Positions 1 to 9,026 of a stretch of 64,000 nucleotides of DNA are shown here, one piece after another (position 1 is the stretch's first letter; every line of letters begins with the position of its first letter). The stretch is from Bacillota bacterium (GTDB taxonomy: Bacteria; Bacillota; Bacilli; Paenibacillales; Paenibacillaceae), in assembly GCA_023386495.1 (NCBI GenBank), contig JAEWJS010000152.1:1-64000 (forward strand), in the 5' to 3' direction. Made by a program: the position numbers and the translations under genes. The notes beneath the pieces were generated by a model that saw only the letters and a program-made list of their open reading frames with translations, had not been told where the DNA came from and did not search any database.

Positions 1-1
1 G

Positions 2-487
2 GCGAATATCGGCTTCTTCAAGGCGACGGAGGCCATTGGTCTCAAGACGGCCCAGACGGCCGTCGGCGACCGCTACGTCATGGAAGAGATGCGTAAGGAA
101 GGGTATAACCTCGGCGGGGAGCAGTCGGGCCATGTTATTTTCCTCGATTACAATACGACCGGAGATGGCATACTGACGTCGCTGCAGCTCGTGGACACGC
201 TAGTCGCGTCCGGCAAGAAGCTGAGCGAGCTGAAGACGCTGATGCGCAAGTATCCGCAAGTGCTCGTGAACGTGCGCGTGGCAGATAAGAGCCTGTATAA
301 CGGCAATGCCGCAATCGCCGATGCCGTAGCAGCCGTGGAAGCCGAGATGGGCGACAACGGGCGCGTGCTCGTGCGGCCATCCGGGACGGAATCGCTCATT
401 CGCGTCATGGCCGAAGGGCCGGACAAGGAGCAGGTTGCCGCCTACGTCTCGCGCATCGTCGACGTGGTCAAAGCCGAATTAGGGTAG
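2..487 (+). CDS. glmM: Phosphoglucosamine mutase GlmM, C-terminal part (cut by window edge)
   Basis: GlmM interconverts glucosamine-6-phosphate and glucosamine-1-phosphate on the way to UDP-GlcNAc in the cytoplasm. The open frame runs in from base 2 with no start in the window, so only the last ~161 residues are visible. They include the sugar-binding GGEQSGH motif (nt 113-133) and the C-terminal phosphate-binding loop RPSGTE (nt 373-390), both diagnostic of the alpha-D-phosphohexomutase family and of GlmM in particular. It is followed by a terminator and by glmS, the usual Bacillota order. No lesion is seen. Identification is firm; the N-terminal half is not visible. Confidence 0.95.
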   Translation, partial: ANIGFFKATEAIGLKTAQTAVGDRYVMEEMRKEGYNLGGEQSGHVIFLDYNTTGDGILTSLQLVDTLVASGKKLSELKTLMRKYPQVLVNVRVADKSLYNGNAAIADAVAAVEAEMGDNGRVLVRPSGTESLIRVMAEGPDKEQVAAYVSRIVDVVKAELG

Positions 488-495
488 CCATTGCC

Positions 496-540
496 GAAAC
501 CTCGTCGCATTCGACAAGAATGTGCCGAGGTTTCTTGTTT
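496..540 (+). terminator. Rho-independent terminator after glmM
   Basis: A 9-bp perfect stem (496-504 with 526-534) carries a further 7-bp upper stem (506-512 with 518-524, one G-T pair) and a 5-nt loop, followed by TTGTTT. It separates glmM from the glmS leader. Confidence 0.85.
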
Positions 541-568
541 ATTCCAGCCCATCCGACAAAAGTCGCTG

Positions 569-597
569 TTGCAAGCATGCATGAAAATGAATATGAT
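569..597 (+). promoter_or_regulatory. Sigma-A promoter of glmS
   Basis: A TTGCAA -35 (569-574) and a TATGAT -10 (592-597) are separated by exactly 17 nt. They lie after the glmM terminator and about 55 nt before the ribozyme cleavage site, so glmS probably has its own transcript with a short leader before the self-cleaving element. Confidence 0.65.
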
Positions 598-652
598 AGA
601 CAATATGATTCCGGAAGGAAAGGCAGGGTAGAGGTTGTACGTAGCTTCATAA

Positions 653-855
653 GCGCCAGAGCTTGACGGCTGATCGGTTCGGAGCAGGACTGCAGGATAG
701 GTCTTGATTCGAACGATCGCGCAAGCTGACGAGGTGGAGGTGTTCGGATTCCTTCGGCGGGGACCTCCCGGTTGTTATTCCAACCGTCAAGTCGAAACGC
801 AAAACGACCGGGCGACCGGTCCGACAAGGGTTCGACGGAATAGATGATCCATTCG
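653..855 (+). ncRNA. glmS self-cleaving ribozyme/riboswitch
   Basis: The glmS ribozyme uses glucosamine-6-phosphate as cofactor and cleaves its own mRNA, lowering GlmS when the product is abundant. The conserved core is readable: AGCGCC at the cleavage site (cut expected between A652 and G653), GACGAGGTGGAGG at 728-740, GGCGGGGACCTCCCGGTTG near 757-775, and the downstream CCAACCGTCAA pseudoknot strand at 780-790. These match the known Bacillota element in order and spacing. The 3' limit is approximate because the peripheral P3-P4 stems were judged by eye. It lies 130-330 nt upstream of glmS, as expected. Confidence 0.95.
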
Positions 856-988
856 CCTGGATGTCCCCGATCGTTAGGAGACGCAAGGGGCCGGCAACAG
901 GTTCTTGAATAGGCTAGCTCAATATCGTATTCGTTAACGCTCCGGGGCATTCGGGACAATAACCCGAAAAACGGAGGTTTATTCCACT

Positions 989-2821
989 ATGTGCGGAATC
1001 GTAGGATATATCGGTGCAAGGGATTCACAGGGCATTCTGATCGAAGGGCTGAAGAAGCTGGAATACCGCGGCTATGACTCGGCCGGGATTGCAGTATTCA
1101 CGAGCGAAGGGCTGGAAGTGCGCAAGTCGAAGGGCCGTCTGGCTAATCTGGAGGAGAAGCTGCAGGGCGACCCGCTGGCGGGTACGATCGGGATTGGCCA
1201 TACGCGCTGGGCGACGCACGGCAAGCCGTCGGATGTCAATTCGCATCCGCACACGGATAACTCGCATAAATTCTCGGTCGTGCACAACGGCATTATCGAG
1301 AACTACCTGGAACTGAAGGAAGAATTGTCGATCGACGGGCACAACTTCGTATCGGAGACGGATACGGAGGTCATCTCGCACCTGATCGCCGACGAGTATG
1401 ACGGTAACATCGTCGAAGCGGTGCAGCGTGCGGTGAAGCGGATGCGGGGAGCTTTTGCGCTGGGCGTGTTGACTGAGTATGAGCCTGATCGGCTGATCGC
1501 GGTTCGCTATGCGAGCCCGCTCGTCATCGGCGTCGGCAAGGGCGAGAACTTCATCGGGTCGGACATTCCGGCAATTCTCGAGCATACGCGCGACGTGTAC
1601 ATCCTGAACGATGGCGAAATGGCCATTCTGACGCGTGACGGTGTCGAAGTGATGACGATGGAAGGCGACAATATTTCCAAGGAAATATTCCATGTCGATT
1701 GGGATCTCATCACGGCGGAGAAGGCCGGTTACGACCATTTCATGCTGAAGGAAATCTACGAGCAGCCGAAGGCATACCGCGACACGATGGGGGCGCGGAT
1801 CGCCGAGGACGGCAAGTCGGTCGTGCTGCCGGAGCTGAAGATGACCGTGGAGCAGCTGCGCGGCATTCGCAACATTCATATTGTGGCGTGCGGTACCGCG
1901 CTGCATGCAGGTATGGTGGGTAAAAATGTGATCGAGAACCTGGCACGCATACCGGTTGAGACCGATGTCGCATCCGAGTATCGTTACCGCAACCCGATCA
2001 TCACGAAGGAGACGCTGGTCATCGTCGTCAGCCAATCCGGCGAGACGGCGGATACGCTGGCTGCCCTGCGCGAAGCACAGCGTAAAGGCGCACGCGTCCT
2101 GGCGATCACGAACGTGGTCGGCAGCTCCGTCGCCCGCGAAGCCGACGATGTCATCACGACGTGGGCAGGACCGGAGATTGCGGTTGCTTCCACGAAGGCG
2201 TACACGTCGCAGTTGATCGCATTCTACTGTCTGGGCCTCTATATGGCGCAGACGCTCGGCACGCAGAGCGAGGCGTTCGTGGCAGAGGTTGTCGAAGCGC
2301 TGGAGAAGCTGCCGTCACAGGTCGAGACGATTCTCGAGCAGAGCGGCGTTCTGAAGCAGATCGCCGAATCGATGGCGAACCATCGCAGCCTGTTCTTCAT
2401 CGGACGCGGCATCGATTGGGCAGTCGCGCAGGAGGGCTCGCTGAAACTGAAGGAGATCTCGTACATCCACTCCGAGGCGTACGCCGCAGGCGAGCTGAAG
2501 CATGGCACGCTGGCGCTGATCGAGGAAGGCACGCCGGTCATCGCGCTGGTTACGCAAGAGGACCTGTACGAGAAGACGCTGAGCAACATCAAGGAAGTCA
2601 AGGCGCGCGGCGCGCATGTGCTCGGCCTGACGAACCAAGGCAACCAAGACGAGGTCGGCAAGTCCGTCGACGAGTTGTTCGCGATCCCGAACACGCTGCC
2701 GCTCTTGACGCCGGCGCTGTCCGTGGTGCCGCTGCAGCTGATCTCCTACTACGCGTCGCTGGCGCTGGGGCATGACGTGGATAAGCCAAGGAATTTGGCG
2801 AAGAGCGTCACGGTGGAGTAG
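989..2821 (+). CDS. glmS: Glutamine-fructose-6-phosphate aminotransferase (isomerizing) GlmS
   Basis: GlmS makes glucosamine-6-phosphate from fructose-6-phosphate and glutamine, the committed step of amino-sugar synthesis. The 610-residue length is normal. The protein starts MCGIVGYIG, so Cys2 becomes the N-terminal nucleophile of the class II glutamine amidotransferase domain (about 1-230). Two SIS sugar-isomerase domains follow (about 285-425 and 455-600), with the SQSGETADT substrate loop near residue 350. It ends with the conserved KPRNLAKSVTVE tail. ATG 989 has an AACGGAGG site upstream. Expression should be controlled by the glmS ribozyme in the leader. Nothing is unusual. Confidence 0.98.
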   Translation: MCGIVGYIGARDSQGILIEGLKKLEYRGYDSAGIAVFTSEGLEVRKSKGRLANLEEKLQGDPLAGTIGIGHTRWATHGKPSDVNSHPHTDNSHKFSVVHNGIIENYLELKEELSIDGHNFVSETDTEVISHLIADEYDGNIVEAVQRAVKRMRGAFALGVLTEYEPDRLIAVRYASPLVIGVGKGENFIGSDIPAILEHTRDVYILNDGEMAILTRDGVEVMTMEGDNISKEIFHVDWDLITAEKAGYDHFMLKEIYEQPKAYRDTMGARIAEDGKSVVLPELKMTVEQLRGIRNIHIVACGTALHAGMVGKNVIENLARIPVETDVASEYRYRNPIITKETLVIVVSQSGETADTLAALREAQRKGARVLAITNVVGSSVAREADDVITTWAGPEIAVASTKAYTSQLIAFYCLGLYMAQTLGTQSEAFVAEVVEALEKLPSQVETILEQSGVLKQIAESMANHRSLFFIGRGIDWAVAQEGSLKLKEISYIHSEAYAAGELKHGTLALIEEGTPVIALVTQEDLYEKTLSNIKEVKARGAHVLGLTNQGNQDEVGKSVDELFAIPNTLPLLTPALSVVPLQLISYYASLALGHDVDKPRNLAKSVTVE

Positions 2822-2883
2822 AGGGTAGTTGAATTGTGCAGGTTCGAATTAATGTTCCCTAGAACTTAATAAGTTTGCCCAAT

Positions 2884-2935
2884 AAGCCGAGTGAGTAACG
2901 GGAGCGATTCCTGTTTCTCCTCGGCTTCCTTGTTC
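2884..2935 (+). terminator. Probable terminator after glmS
   Basis: AAGCCGAG (2884-2891) pairs with CTCGGCTT (2920-2927); an inner GGAG/CTCC pairing extends the stem, and CCTTGTT follows. The loop is long, so confidence is moderate. The rest of 2822-3140 shows no convincing gene. Confidence 0.5.
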
Positions 2936-3152
2936 CTGGCGGAAGGTACGAGGCTGAATGCAGATCGTATTCAACACTGCCTAAATCGAGCCATCCTCTC
3001 GACTCATCACGAGGTTGGTAAAAAATACCTAAAATGTACCCATATCGCCATCATGCAACCTAACAAATTGAGAAGATAGCAGCGAAATAGTGTCGTATTT
3101 TGTTATATAATTGTTAGCTAATTACGCAAACTTTATGATAAAAAACGTGAAT

Positions 3153-3182
3153 TTGTTATTGTCTTTGAAAGCGCTTTATAAT
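3153..3182 (+). promoter_or_regulatory. Promoter of the GH26 gene with overlapping cre-like box
   Basis: TTGTTA (-35, 3153-3158), an 18-nt spacer and TATAAT (-10, 3177-3182) form a good sigma-A promoter. Inside it, 3165-3179 (TTGAAAGCGCTTTAT) matches the CcpA cre consensus WTGNAANCGNWNNCW at all fixed positions but one. The box covers the spacer and -10, a placement that fits catabolite repression. A LacI-family operator is the alternative reading. Confidence 0.7.
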
Positions 3183-3227
3183 ATGATGGTAGTGCAATTA
3201 TGGAAAATTCTGAATGGGGGATTGGTC

Positions 3228-6200
3228 TTGAAGGCGATAAAAAGTAGAATTCCTGTAGCGCTCAGTGTTGTTTTGTTATTTTCTTTGTTAGGTCCGTTAG
3301 GAGTTTTTTGGAGTGTGAAGGCTTCGACTGCAACAGATCTTGTCTTTGATTTTGAAGACGGCACTACGATGGGGTGGAGTAAGGGGTGGGGTAATTTTGC
3401 CGAAGGGGATGCTGTCGTAACAGCTGCTCAGGATTTGACTGGAGACAGCTATGCGCTTAAGGCTGACGTACATTACACAATCAGTGGAGATAACTTTCAA
3501 GCGGCAGCGCTCACTTATACGGCAGGTGAGAATCTCGGGGCATACGAGTCGATATCTTATGACGTCTATGTACCTGCGACCTTCCCGGGAACATTCGCAT
3601 TGGATACTGCGCTGAACGGAAGCTGGCAGAGCTTGATGTTCAGCAACCACGTCATTCCGGGCTCGCAGACCACGCTGTTCAATGGGCAGGAGTACGTGGT
3701 TATCGCTGAATCGGTCCCGATCCCGGCAGATGCGGCGCAAAGACAACTCGTTATCCAGCTATCCAGAAATTCCGATCTGGACTTCAACGGTTCAATCTAT
3801 GTCGATAATATCCGATTGACGGCAAGAACAACGGTTGATTTACCCTCAGATGAGGAGTTGATCTATGACTTCGAGGACGGTACCCCGAATGGCTGGCAGA
3901 AGGGCTGGGGTGAAGGATTCGAGGGCGACGATCCAGTGACGGCTAGCGAAGACCTGTCAGTCGAGGGTAACAGCTATGCGCTTCGTGTCGATACTTCTTA
4001 CAGCGGATCCGGTTGGGAAGAAGCGGCGTTAAGGGTATTCACGACTGACGCATTAGGTGCGTACGAATCCGTGAAATACGAGGTGATCGTACCGGCGTCT
4101 TTCGTTGGGACATTGGAGCTTGCAGCAGCGATGAACGGCAGTTGGCAGGACCTGACATCCAGCAGCCACGATATCATGAATGCAGAGAAAGTCGTCATCA
4201 ACGGAAACGAGTACGCGGTAATCTCACAAACGGCAGCCATTCCGGAAGGTTCAACGCAACAAGAATTGGTCCTTAAGCTGGCCAAGAACTCGGATGTGAC
4301 GTATACAGGACCGATCTATCTGGATAATGTACGCCTCTTTAAGAGGACGCCGGTCGTGTCGCCGCCAAGCGATCCGTCGAGTGTCATTACGGTAACGTAT
4401 CAGGATGCAGTGCTGACCGGTTACGGCATCGAGAAGCGCGGAGCGGTAGCTGAGGGTGATGACACGCTTTATGACGGGGATGGATATATTTCTTACTTCT
4501 TCGGAGAGGACGAAGCCGCAGAGGAGCAGGTTGGCAGCGCCGCATTCACGGTCAACGTCCCGGACGGGGGATTATATAAGCTGAGCATCGGCTACTACCT
4601 GCCCGAGGGTTATGGAAGCAAGGCCACTAACATCGAAGTCAACGGCGCGGGCGCGGGCGAGATGACGCTGGATGCCCCAGCAGCCGGAACCGTGCGGGCC
4701 GAGAAAATGGTAAGCAAAATCATGCTGAACGCCGGCAGCAACGTGATTGGGATCAAACGGGGCTGGGGTTACTACGGGATTGAATATATCAAAGTCGAAT
4801 CCGCTAGCGCCCCTCCTGCCGGCAGCAAACTCGAGGCTGAGGACGGAATTATGACCAGCGGGGTATCGATCGGAACGGAAGGGAGCGGGTATTCGGGAAC
4901 AGGCTATGCCGCTTTCCAACAATCGGGTTCACTCACGCTGAGCTATAATGCCGCGTCGGCCGGCTTATATGACGTTGTCATCGGCTATTCGTCTCCGAAC
5001 GGGGAGAAGAAGACGAGCATGGTCATTAACGGGCAGACATCGGAGATTACGCTGTCCGAGTCGACGGCTTTCATCGAAGTATCCGCAGGTAAGGCAATGT
5101 TGAATCAAGGCGATAATACGATCGAGATCCTCCCGAACTGGGGCTGGTACAATATTGATTATGTGAAGCTGACGGCCGCGGCGAGCTCGTCTGCTCATGA
5201 CGTGGTAACCACGCTGGTGAATCCGAATGCGACCCAAGCAGCGCGAGCGTTAATGAACTATCTTGCCAACCAATACGGCCACAGCATTATCGCCGGTCAA
5301 CAGACGCTTGAGGACGCCGAGTGGATTGAACAGCAGACGGGCAAATACCCGGCTATTCTAGCATCTGACTTGATGGACTATTCGCCCTCTCGCGTCGAGC
5401 GCGGGACTACTTCGACGGAGGTCGAGAAGTTAATCGATTGGTACGAACTCGGCGGCATCGTCGCGCTGTGCTGGCACTGGAACGCACCGAAGGGAATTGG
5501 CGGCGACGAGCCTGGGCGCGAGTGGTGGCGCGGCTTCTACACCGAATTCACGACCTTCGACGTGAAGTATGCACTGGATCATCCGGATTCAGAGGACTAC
5601 GCGCTCCTCATCCGAGATATCGATGCAATCGCGGCGCAACTGAAACGTCTTCAGGACGCAGGCGTACCGGTGCTCTGGAGACCGCTGCACGAAGCAGAGG
5701 GAGGTTGGTTCTGGTGGGGGGCCCAGGGACCGGAGCCGACGAAGCAGCTATGGCATTTGATGTACGACCGGTTGACGAACCATCACGGCTTGAATAACCT
5801 CATATGGATATGGAACTCCGAGAAGACGGAATGGTATCCGGGCGACGATGTCGTGGATATCGCCAGCGTGGACATCTATAACCCGGCAGGCGATTATAAC
5901 CCGAGCATTGCCAAATACGACAATCTCCGGACATTGGTGAACGACAGTAAAATCATTGGTTTGGCTGAGAACGGCCCTATTCCGGATCCGGATCAACTGC
6001 AAGCCTATGGCGCCGACTGGAGTTTCTTCGCGACTTGGACGGGTGATTTTATCAGGGATGGCCTCACGAATACATCGGCTCATCTGAACAAGGTGTACAA
6101 TCATGACTATGTCATCACGCGCGAAGAGTTACCGTCAGATCTCTATTCATCTTATAAGTATGAAGCGGAGCAAGGCGAGCTTACAGGATTGACCGTGGCG

Positions 6201-7757
6201 GCCGTATCGGATGGTTATTCCGGCTCCGGTTACGTGACAGGGATGGATGAAGCCGGCGATAATCTCATGATCTCCGCTGATGTAGCGGCAGGCAACTACA
6301 AGGTTACGATTCGCTATCAATCGGGTACGGGGGATAAAACGAACGATCTGTCGATCAACGGTCAGAAGGTCGCCGAACATGTTTTTAGCGAAACAAGCGG
6401 GTGGACGGATGTCGTGCTTGGACCGTACGCGCTAACGAAGGGTCTGAATACGATCGACATCTCGAACAACTGGGGGTGGATCGATATCGACTATGTGAAG
6501 CTGACATCGATCCCGACACCGCCCGCGACGCCTTCATCTCCGAGCAACAATGCCGGCAGCGAAAGCGTAAGCAATGGGAATGCCGTCACGGTGGAAGTGG
6601 ATGCTTCTGCGCTATCGGATGCGCTCGGCAAGTTAAGCGGTCTAGCGGAAGCGGCTCGTTACGAAATTAAGATCGATCGATCTGCACCTGCCGTGAAGGT
6701 GATTATTCCAGGGGCCGCACTTGCACGGGCAGCGGTGGAACACCCGAATGCGTTGATCTTTATTCGGTCGGACGATGCTTCGTATAGTTTGCCGATTAGC
6801 GTCGTGAAGGTGGAAGAAATTGCTGCGCAGCTAGGCGTTGCGGCTTCCGATATCCGAATTTCGGTCAAGATGGACCGTCTAGCGGGACAACAAGCAGAAG
6901 ACATTCGCGCGCAGTTGGATACGCTAGGCGTTCTAGCTGTCGGAAGCTTATACGACTTCAGTATTACTGCTGAGACAGATAACGGATCCGTTGAGATCCA
7001 TGATTTTGGCAATACGTACGTTTCCAGGACGATTACGATCGATCAGGCGTTGGAGGGCAACTTTACCGCTATTGTTATCGAACCAGAGAAGGGATCGATT
7101 GCGTTCGTGCCGGCCTTGTTCGATGTCGTGGACGGCAAGACCGTGGTTACGATCAAACGGAACGGCAATAGTATCTATTCGGTAGTAAAACTGGACCGTA
7201 CGTTCTCTGACCTTGGGGGACATTGGGCGAGAGCGGAAATCGAGACGTTGGCGAACAAGCTGATTGTCGATGCCATCGAGAACAGTCGATTCGCTCCGAG
7301 TCAGTCGATAACGCGCGCAGAGTTCGCGGCGTTCCTAGTGCGTGCGTTAAGTCTGACGCCGAAAGCCGAGACAACCAGTTATTCTGACGTGCCAGCTGAC
7401 AAATGGTATCGGGACGCAATTGGTGCTGCCAGGCAGGCAGGGCTAATTACCGGCTATGCTGACGGATCATTCCGTCCGGAAGCTCCTATAACGCGAGAGC
7501 AAATGGCCGTCATGATTATGCGTGCAGCCCGGTTTGCCGGGCATCAGACTGAAGCGTCCACCGATAACCTTACCAAGTATGAAGACGGAGGGAAGATCAG
7601 CGACTGGGCAGCGGAACCTATGAAGGCGGCACTGTCTGCTGGCCTTGTCCAAGGATTGACGGAACATCTACTCGCTCCTCGCGAGTCGGCCAATCGCGCG
7701 CAAGCGGCGGTCATGATTAAGAGATTGCTTGTCTATTTGGATTTCGTTAACGCGTAA
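3228..7757 (+). CDS. SLH-anchored GH26 endo-beta-mannanase with multiple carbohydrate-binding modules
   Basis: A secreted 1509-residue enzyme, probably cutting beta-1,4-mannan at the cell surface. TTG 3228 is chosen because a GGGGG site lies 7 nt upstream and the promoter (-10 at 3177-3182) rules out any earlier start. Order: signal peptide (~1-35); two similar FDFEDG/YDFEDG modules of CBM27 type (~38-205 and ~211-385); two CBM35-like modules (~387-530, ~533-655); GH26 catalytic domain (~656-970) with acid/base Glu822 in RPLHEAEGGWFWWG and nucleophile Glu914 in LAENGP; a third CBM35-like module (~975-1100); an unassigned beta-rich region; three SLH repeats (~1324-1505) that bind pyruvylated wall polymer. 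The family calls for the binding modules are by motif only. The gene is monocistronic and ends at a strong terminator. Confidence 0.9.
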   Translation: MKAIKSRIPVALSVVLLFSLLGPLGVFWSVKASTATDLVFDFEDGTTMGWSKGWGNFAEGDAVVTAAQDLTGDSYALKADVHYTISGDNFQAAALTYTAGENLGAYESISYDVYVPATFPGTFALDTALNGSWQSLMFSNHVIPGSQTTLFNGQEYVVIAESVPIPADAAQRQLVIQLSRNSDLDFNGSIYVDNIRLTARTTVDLPSDEELIYDFEDGTPNGWQKGWGEGFEGDDPVTASEDLSVEGNSYALRVDTSYSGSGWEEAALRVFTTDALGAYESVKYEVIVPASFVGTLELAAAMNGSWQDLTSSSHDIMNAEKVVINGNEYAVISQTAAIPEGSTQQELVLKLAKNSDVTYTGPIYLDNVRLFKRTPVVSPPSDPSSVITVTYQDAVLTGYGIEKRGAVAEGDDTLYDGDGYISYFFGEDEAAEEQVGSAAFTVNVPDGGLYKLSIGYYLPEGYGSKATNIEVNGAGAGEMTLDAPAAGTVRAEKMVSKIMLNAGSNVIGIKRGWGYYGIEYIKVESASAPPAGSKLEAEDGIMTSGVSIGTEGSGYSGTGYAAFQQSGSLTLSYNAASAGLYDVVIGYSSPNGEKKTSMVINGQTSEITLSESTAFIEVSAGKAMLNQGDNTIEILPNWGWYNIDYVKLTAAASSSAHDVVTTLVNPNATQAARALMNYLANQYGHSIIAGQQTLEDAEWIEQQTGKYPAILASDLMDYSPSRVERGTTSTEVEKLIDWYELGGIVALCWHWNAPKGIGGDEPGREWWRGFYTEFTTFDVKYALDHPDSEDYALLIRDIDAIAAQLKRLQDAGVPVLWRPLHEAEGGWFWWGAQGPEPTKQLWHLMYDRLTNHHGLNNLIWIWNSEKTEWYPGDDVVDIASVDIYNPAGDYNPSIAKYDNLRTLVNDSKIIGLAENGPIPDPDQLQAYGADWSFFATWTGDFIRDGLTNTSAHLNKVYNHDYVITREELPSDLYSSYKYEAEQGELTGLTVAAVSDGYSGSGYVTGMDEAGDNLMISADVAAGNYKVTIRYQSGTGDKTNDLSINGQKVAEHVFSETSGWTDVVLGPYALTKGLNTIDISNNWGWIDIDYVKLTSIPTPPATPSSPSNNAGSESVSNGNAVTVEVDASALSDALGKLSGLAEAARYEIKIDRSAPAVKVIIPGAALARAAVEHPNALIFIRSDDASYSLPISVVKVEEIAAQLGVAASDIRISVKMDRLAGQQAEDIRAQLDTLGVLAVGSLYDFSITAETDNGSVEIHDFGNTYVSRTITIDQALEGNFTAIVIEPEKGSIAFVPALFDVVDGKTVVTIKRNGNSIYSVVKLDRTFSDLGGHWARAEIETLANKLIVDAIENSRFAPSQSITRAEFAAFLVRALSLTPKAETTSYSDVPADKWYRDAIGAARQAGLITGYADGSFRPEAPITREQMAVMIMRAARFAGHQTEASTDNLTKYEDGGKISDWAAEPMKAALSAGLVQGLTEHLLAPRESANRAQAAVMIKRLLVYLDFVNA

Positions 7758-7807
7758 GTTACGCTTATCATAGAGACAGCCAGCCCTTAACCGGCTGGTG
7801 ATGAAGC

Positions 7808-7848
7808 GAAGGCAACCGGTCAGAATGATCGGTTGCCTTCACTTCTTA
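7808..7848 (+). terminator. Terminator after the GH26 gene
   Basis: A perfect 11-bp stem (GAAGGCAACCG 7808-7818 with 7830-7840) and an 11-nt loop are followed by a T-rich tail. Confidence 0.85.
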
Positions 7849-7992
7849 ATTAAGGGCATAGTCAACCAAGCCTCATCACATACCAAAAAAACGCCAAAAT
7901 TGCAATAAAAATTCATAGCGATGAAAAAAATGGAATTGTGGGCCTGTGCGGTGTATTCTACTTTCAAGAAATCATTGAAAGGGAATGATTGC

Positions 7993-8082
7993 ATGTATTA
8001 CCAGCCACCACAGCCGGGCATCCATGAATGGATGACATTCATCTGTTTGTGTGCAGGTGTAATAGCTGGGTCATTACTATAA
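7993..8082 (+). CDS. Possible 29-residue membrane peptide
   Basis: ATG 7993 follows an AAGGG site with a 9-nt spacer and opens a 29-codon frame. The product has a polar, Pro/Gln-rich N-terminus (MYYQPPQPGIHEW) and one hydrophobic helix (about residues 14-29, TFICLCAGVIAGSLL), ending TAA 8080-8082. Its shape resembles small single-helix peptides common in sporulating Bacillota, but I recognise no family. It lies in a lower-GC gap between the GH26 gene and the catalase, head to head with the catalase terminator. Real expression is uncertain. Confidence 0.4.
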   Translation: MYYQPPQPGIHEWMTFICLCAGVIAGSLL

Positions 8083-8121
8083 AAAAAAGAATCTCCGCCC
8101 CCCTAAAGCGGGTACGGAGAT
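8080..8121 (-). terminator. Terminator of the manganese catalase gene
   Basis: Read on the minus strand, ATCTCCG (8121-8115) pairs with CGGAGAT (8097-8091), with inner CCCGC/GGGGG pairing, and is followed at once by TTCTTTTTTTT. It also overlaps the last bases of the 29-codon frame on the plus strand. Confidence 0.9.
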
Positions 8122-8186
8122 ATTGAGCGAAGAAACATACTAGGGCCTGACTTTCACCAGAAGTCGGGCCATTTGCCGTGCGTGCT

Positions 8187-9026
8187 CTACGGGTTCGCCA
8201 GCACCGGCTCCATACCCGGCGTGGCGTGAACGAACGGCGGCGCGGGCGAGAGCTGCGGCGCCGGGCCTCGTGCGGGCGGCGTCTCGACATAGGTGAACGT
8301 CCCCGCCTCGTCCATGCTTGGGCCGGATGCCCAACGTCCGGCGCTGCTGTCTGTGCCTTGCGAGAAGTTGTGGAACTGGTACGAGACTTCCTGGAACTCG
8401 CGGTCGCGCGGGAACGAAGCGGGGACGACTGCTCCTTGCTTCTCTTCGAGATCCGCAATCGCCGCCATCCATTGGTTCTGGTGCATTGTATCGCGCGCTA
8501 TGAGGAAAGATAGCATGTCCCGCACGCCAGCGTCGGTCGTCTGCTCATAGAGACGCACGACCTGAAGGCGCCCCTGCGATTCGGCATTCAAGTTCGCACG
8601 GAAATCGGCGAGCAAGTTGCCGCTCGAGATGATATAGCGGGCCGTCCAAGGGAAGCCTTGGCTATCGTTCGGCGTAGCGCCGAGACCCGACACGATGACG
8701 TGCTGCGGATCCATGCCGCCGAGCACCGCGCCGATGACAGGGTCTTTCGCGGCTTGCTCAACTTGATCGACCGGCGCGCCTTCCAGCAGATGCGCGATCA
8801 TGGTCGCCAACATCTCCACGTGAGCGATCTCCTCGGTACCGACGTCGAGCAGCATATCGCGGTACTTGGCCTCCGCCCGGAAGTTCCAGCCTTGGAACAA
8901 GTACTGCATCATAACGGAGATCTCGCCGAATTGGCCGCCGAGTACCTCCTGCAACTTTTTCGCATAGACAGGGTCTGGCCGGTCCGGCTTCGTACGATAA
9001 TGCGTCTCTTTAATGTGGAAAAACAT
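8187..9026 (-). CDS. Manganese (non-haem) catalase
   Basis: This di-manganese enzyme breaks down hydrogen peroxide; relatives in spore formers include coat-associated CotJC and YdbD. The start at 9026 (MFFHIKETHY) is preferred because AGGAG lies 11 nt upstream; an in-frame ATG at 9056 has no site. With this start, the metal ligands fall at Glu35, Glu66, His69, Glu149 and His182, matching the five-ligand pattern of characterised manganese catalases almost residue for residue. The 279 residues form a four-helix ferritin-like core and a Pro-rich C-terminal tail. It is a single-gene unit with its own strong terminator. Only the role (vegetative or spore) is open. Confidence 0.93.
   Translation of the reverse strand: MFFHIKETHYRTKPDRPDPVYAKKLQEVLGGQFGEISVMMQYLFQGWNFRAEAKYRDMLLDVGTEEIAHVEMLATMIAHLLEGAPVDQVEQAAKDPVIGAVLGGMDPQHVIVSGLGATPNDSQGFPWTARYIISSGNLLADFRANLNAESQGRLQVVRLYEQTTDAGVRDMLSFLIARDTMHQNQWMAAIADLEEKQGAVVPASFPRDREFQEVSYQFHNFSQGTDSSAGRWASGPSMDEAGTFTYVETPPARGPAPQLSPAPPFVHATPGMEPVLANP

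Noticed and set aside
1025..2035. Minus-strand open frame (336 codons) inside glmS
   Set aside because: Antisense to the intact GlmS frame; no start site and no recognisable fold.
2891..3079. Plus-strand 62-codon frame after glmS
   Set aside because: No Shine-Dalgarno site, overlaps the probable glmS terminator and has no recognisable feature.
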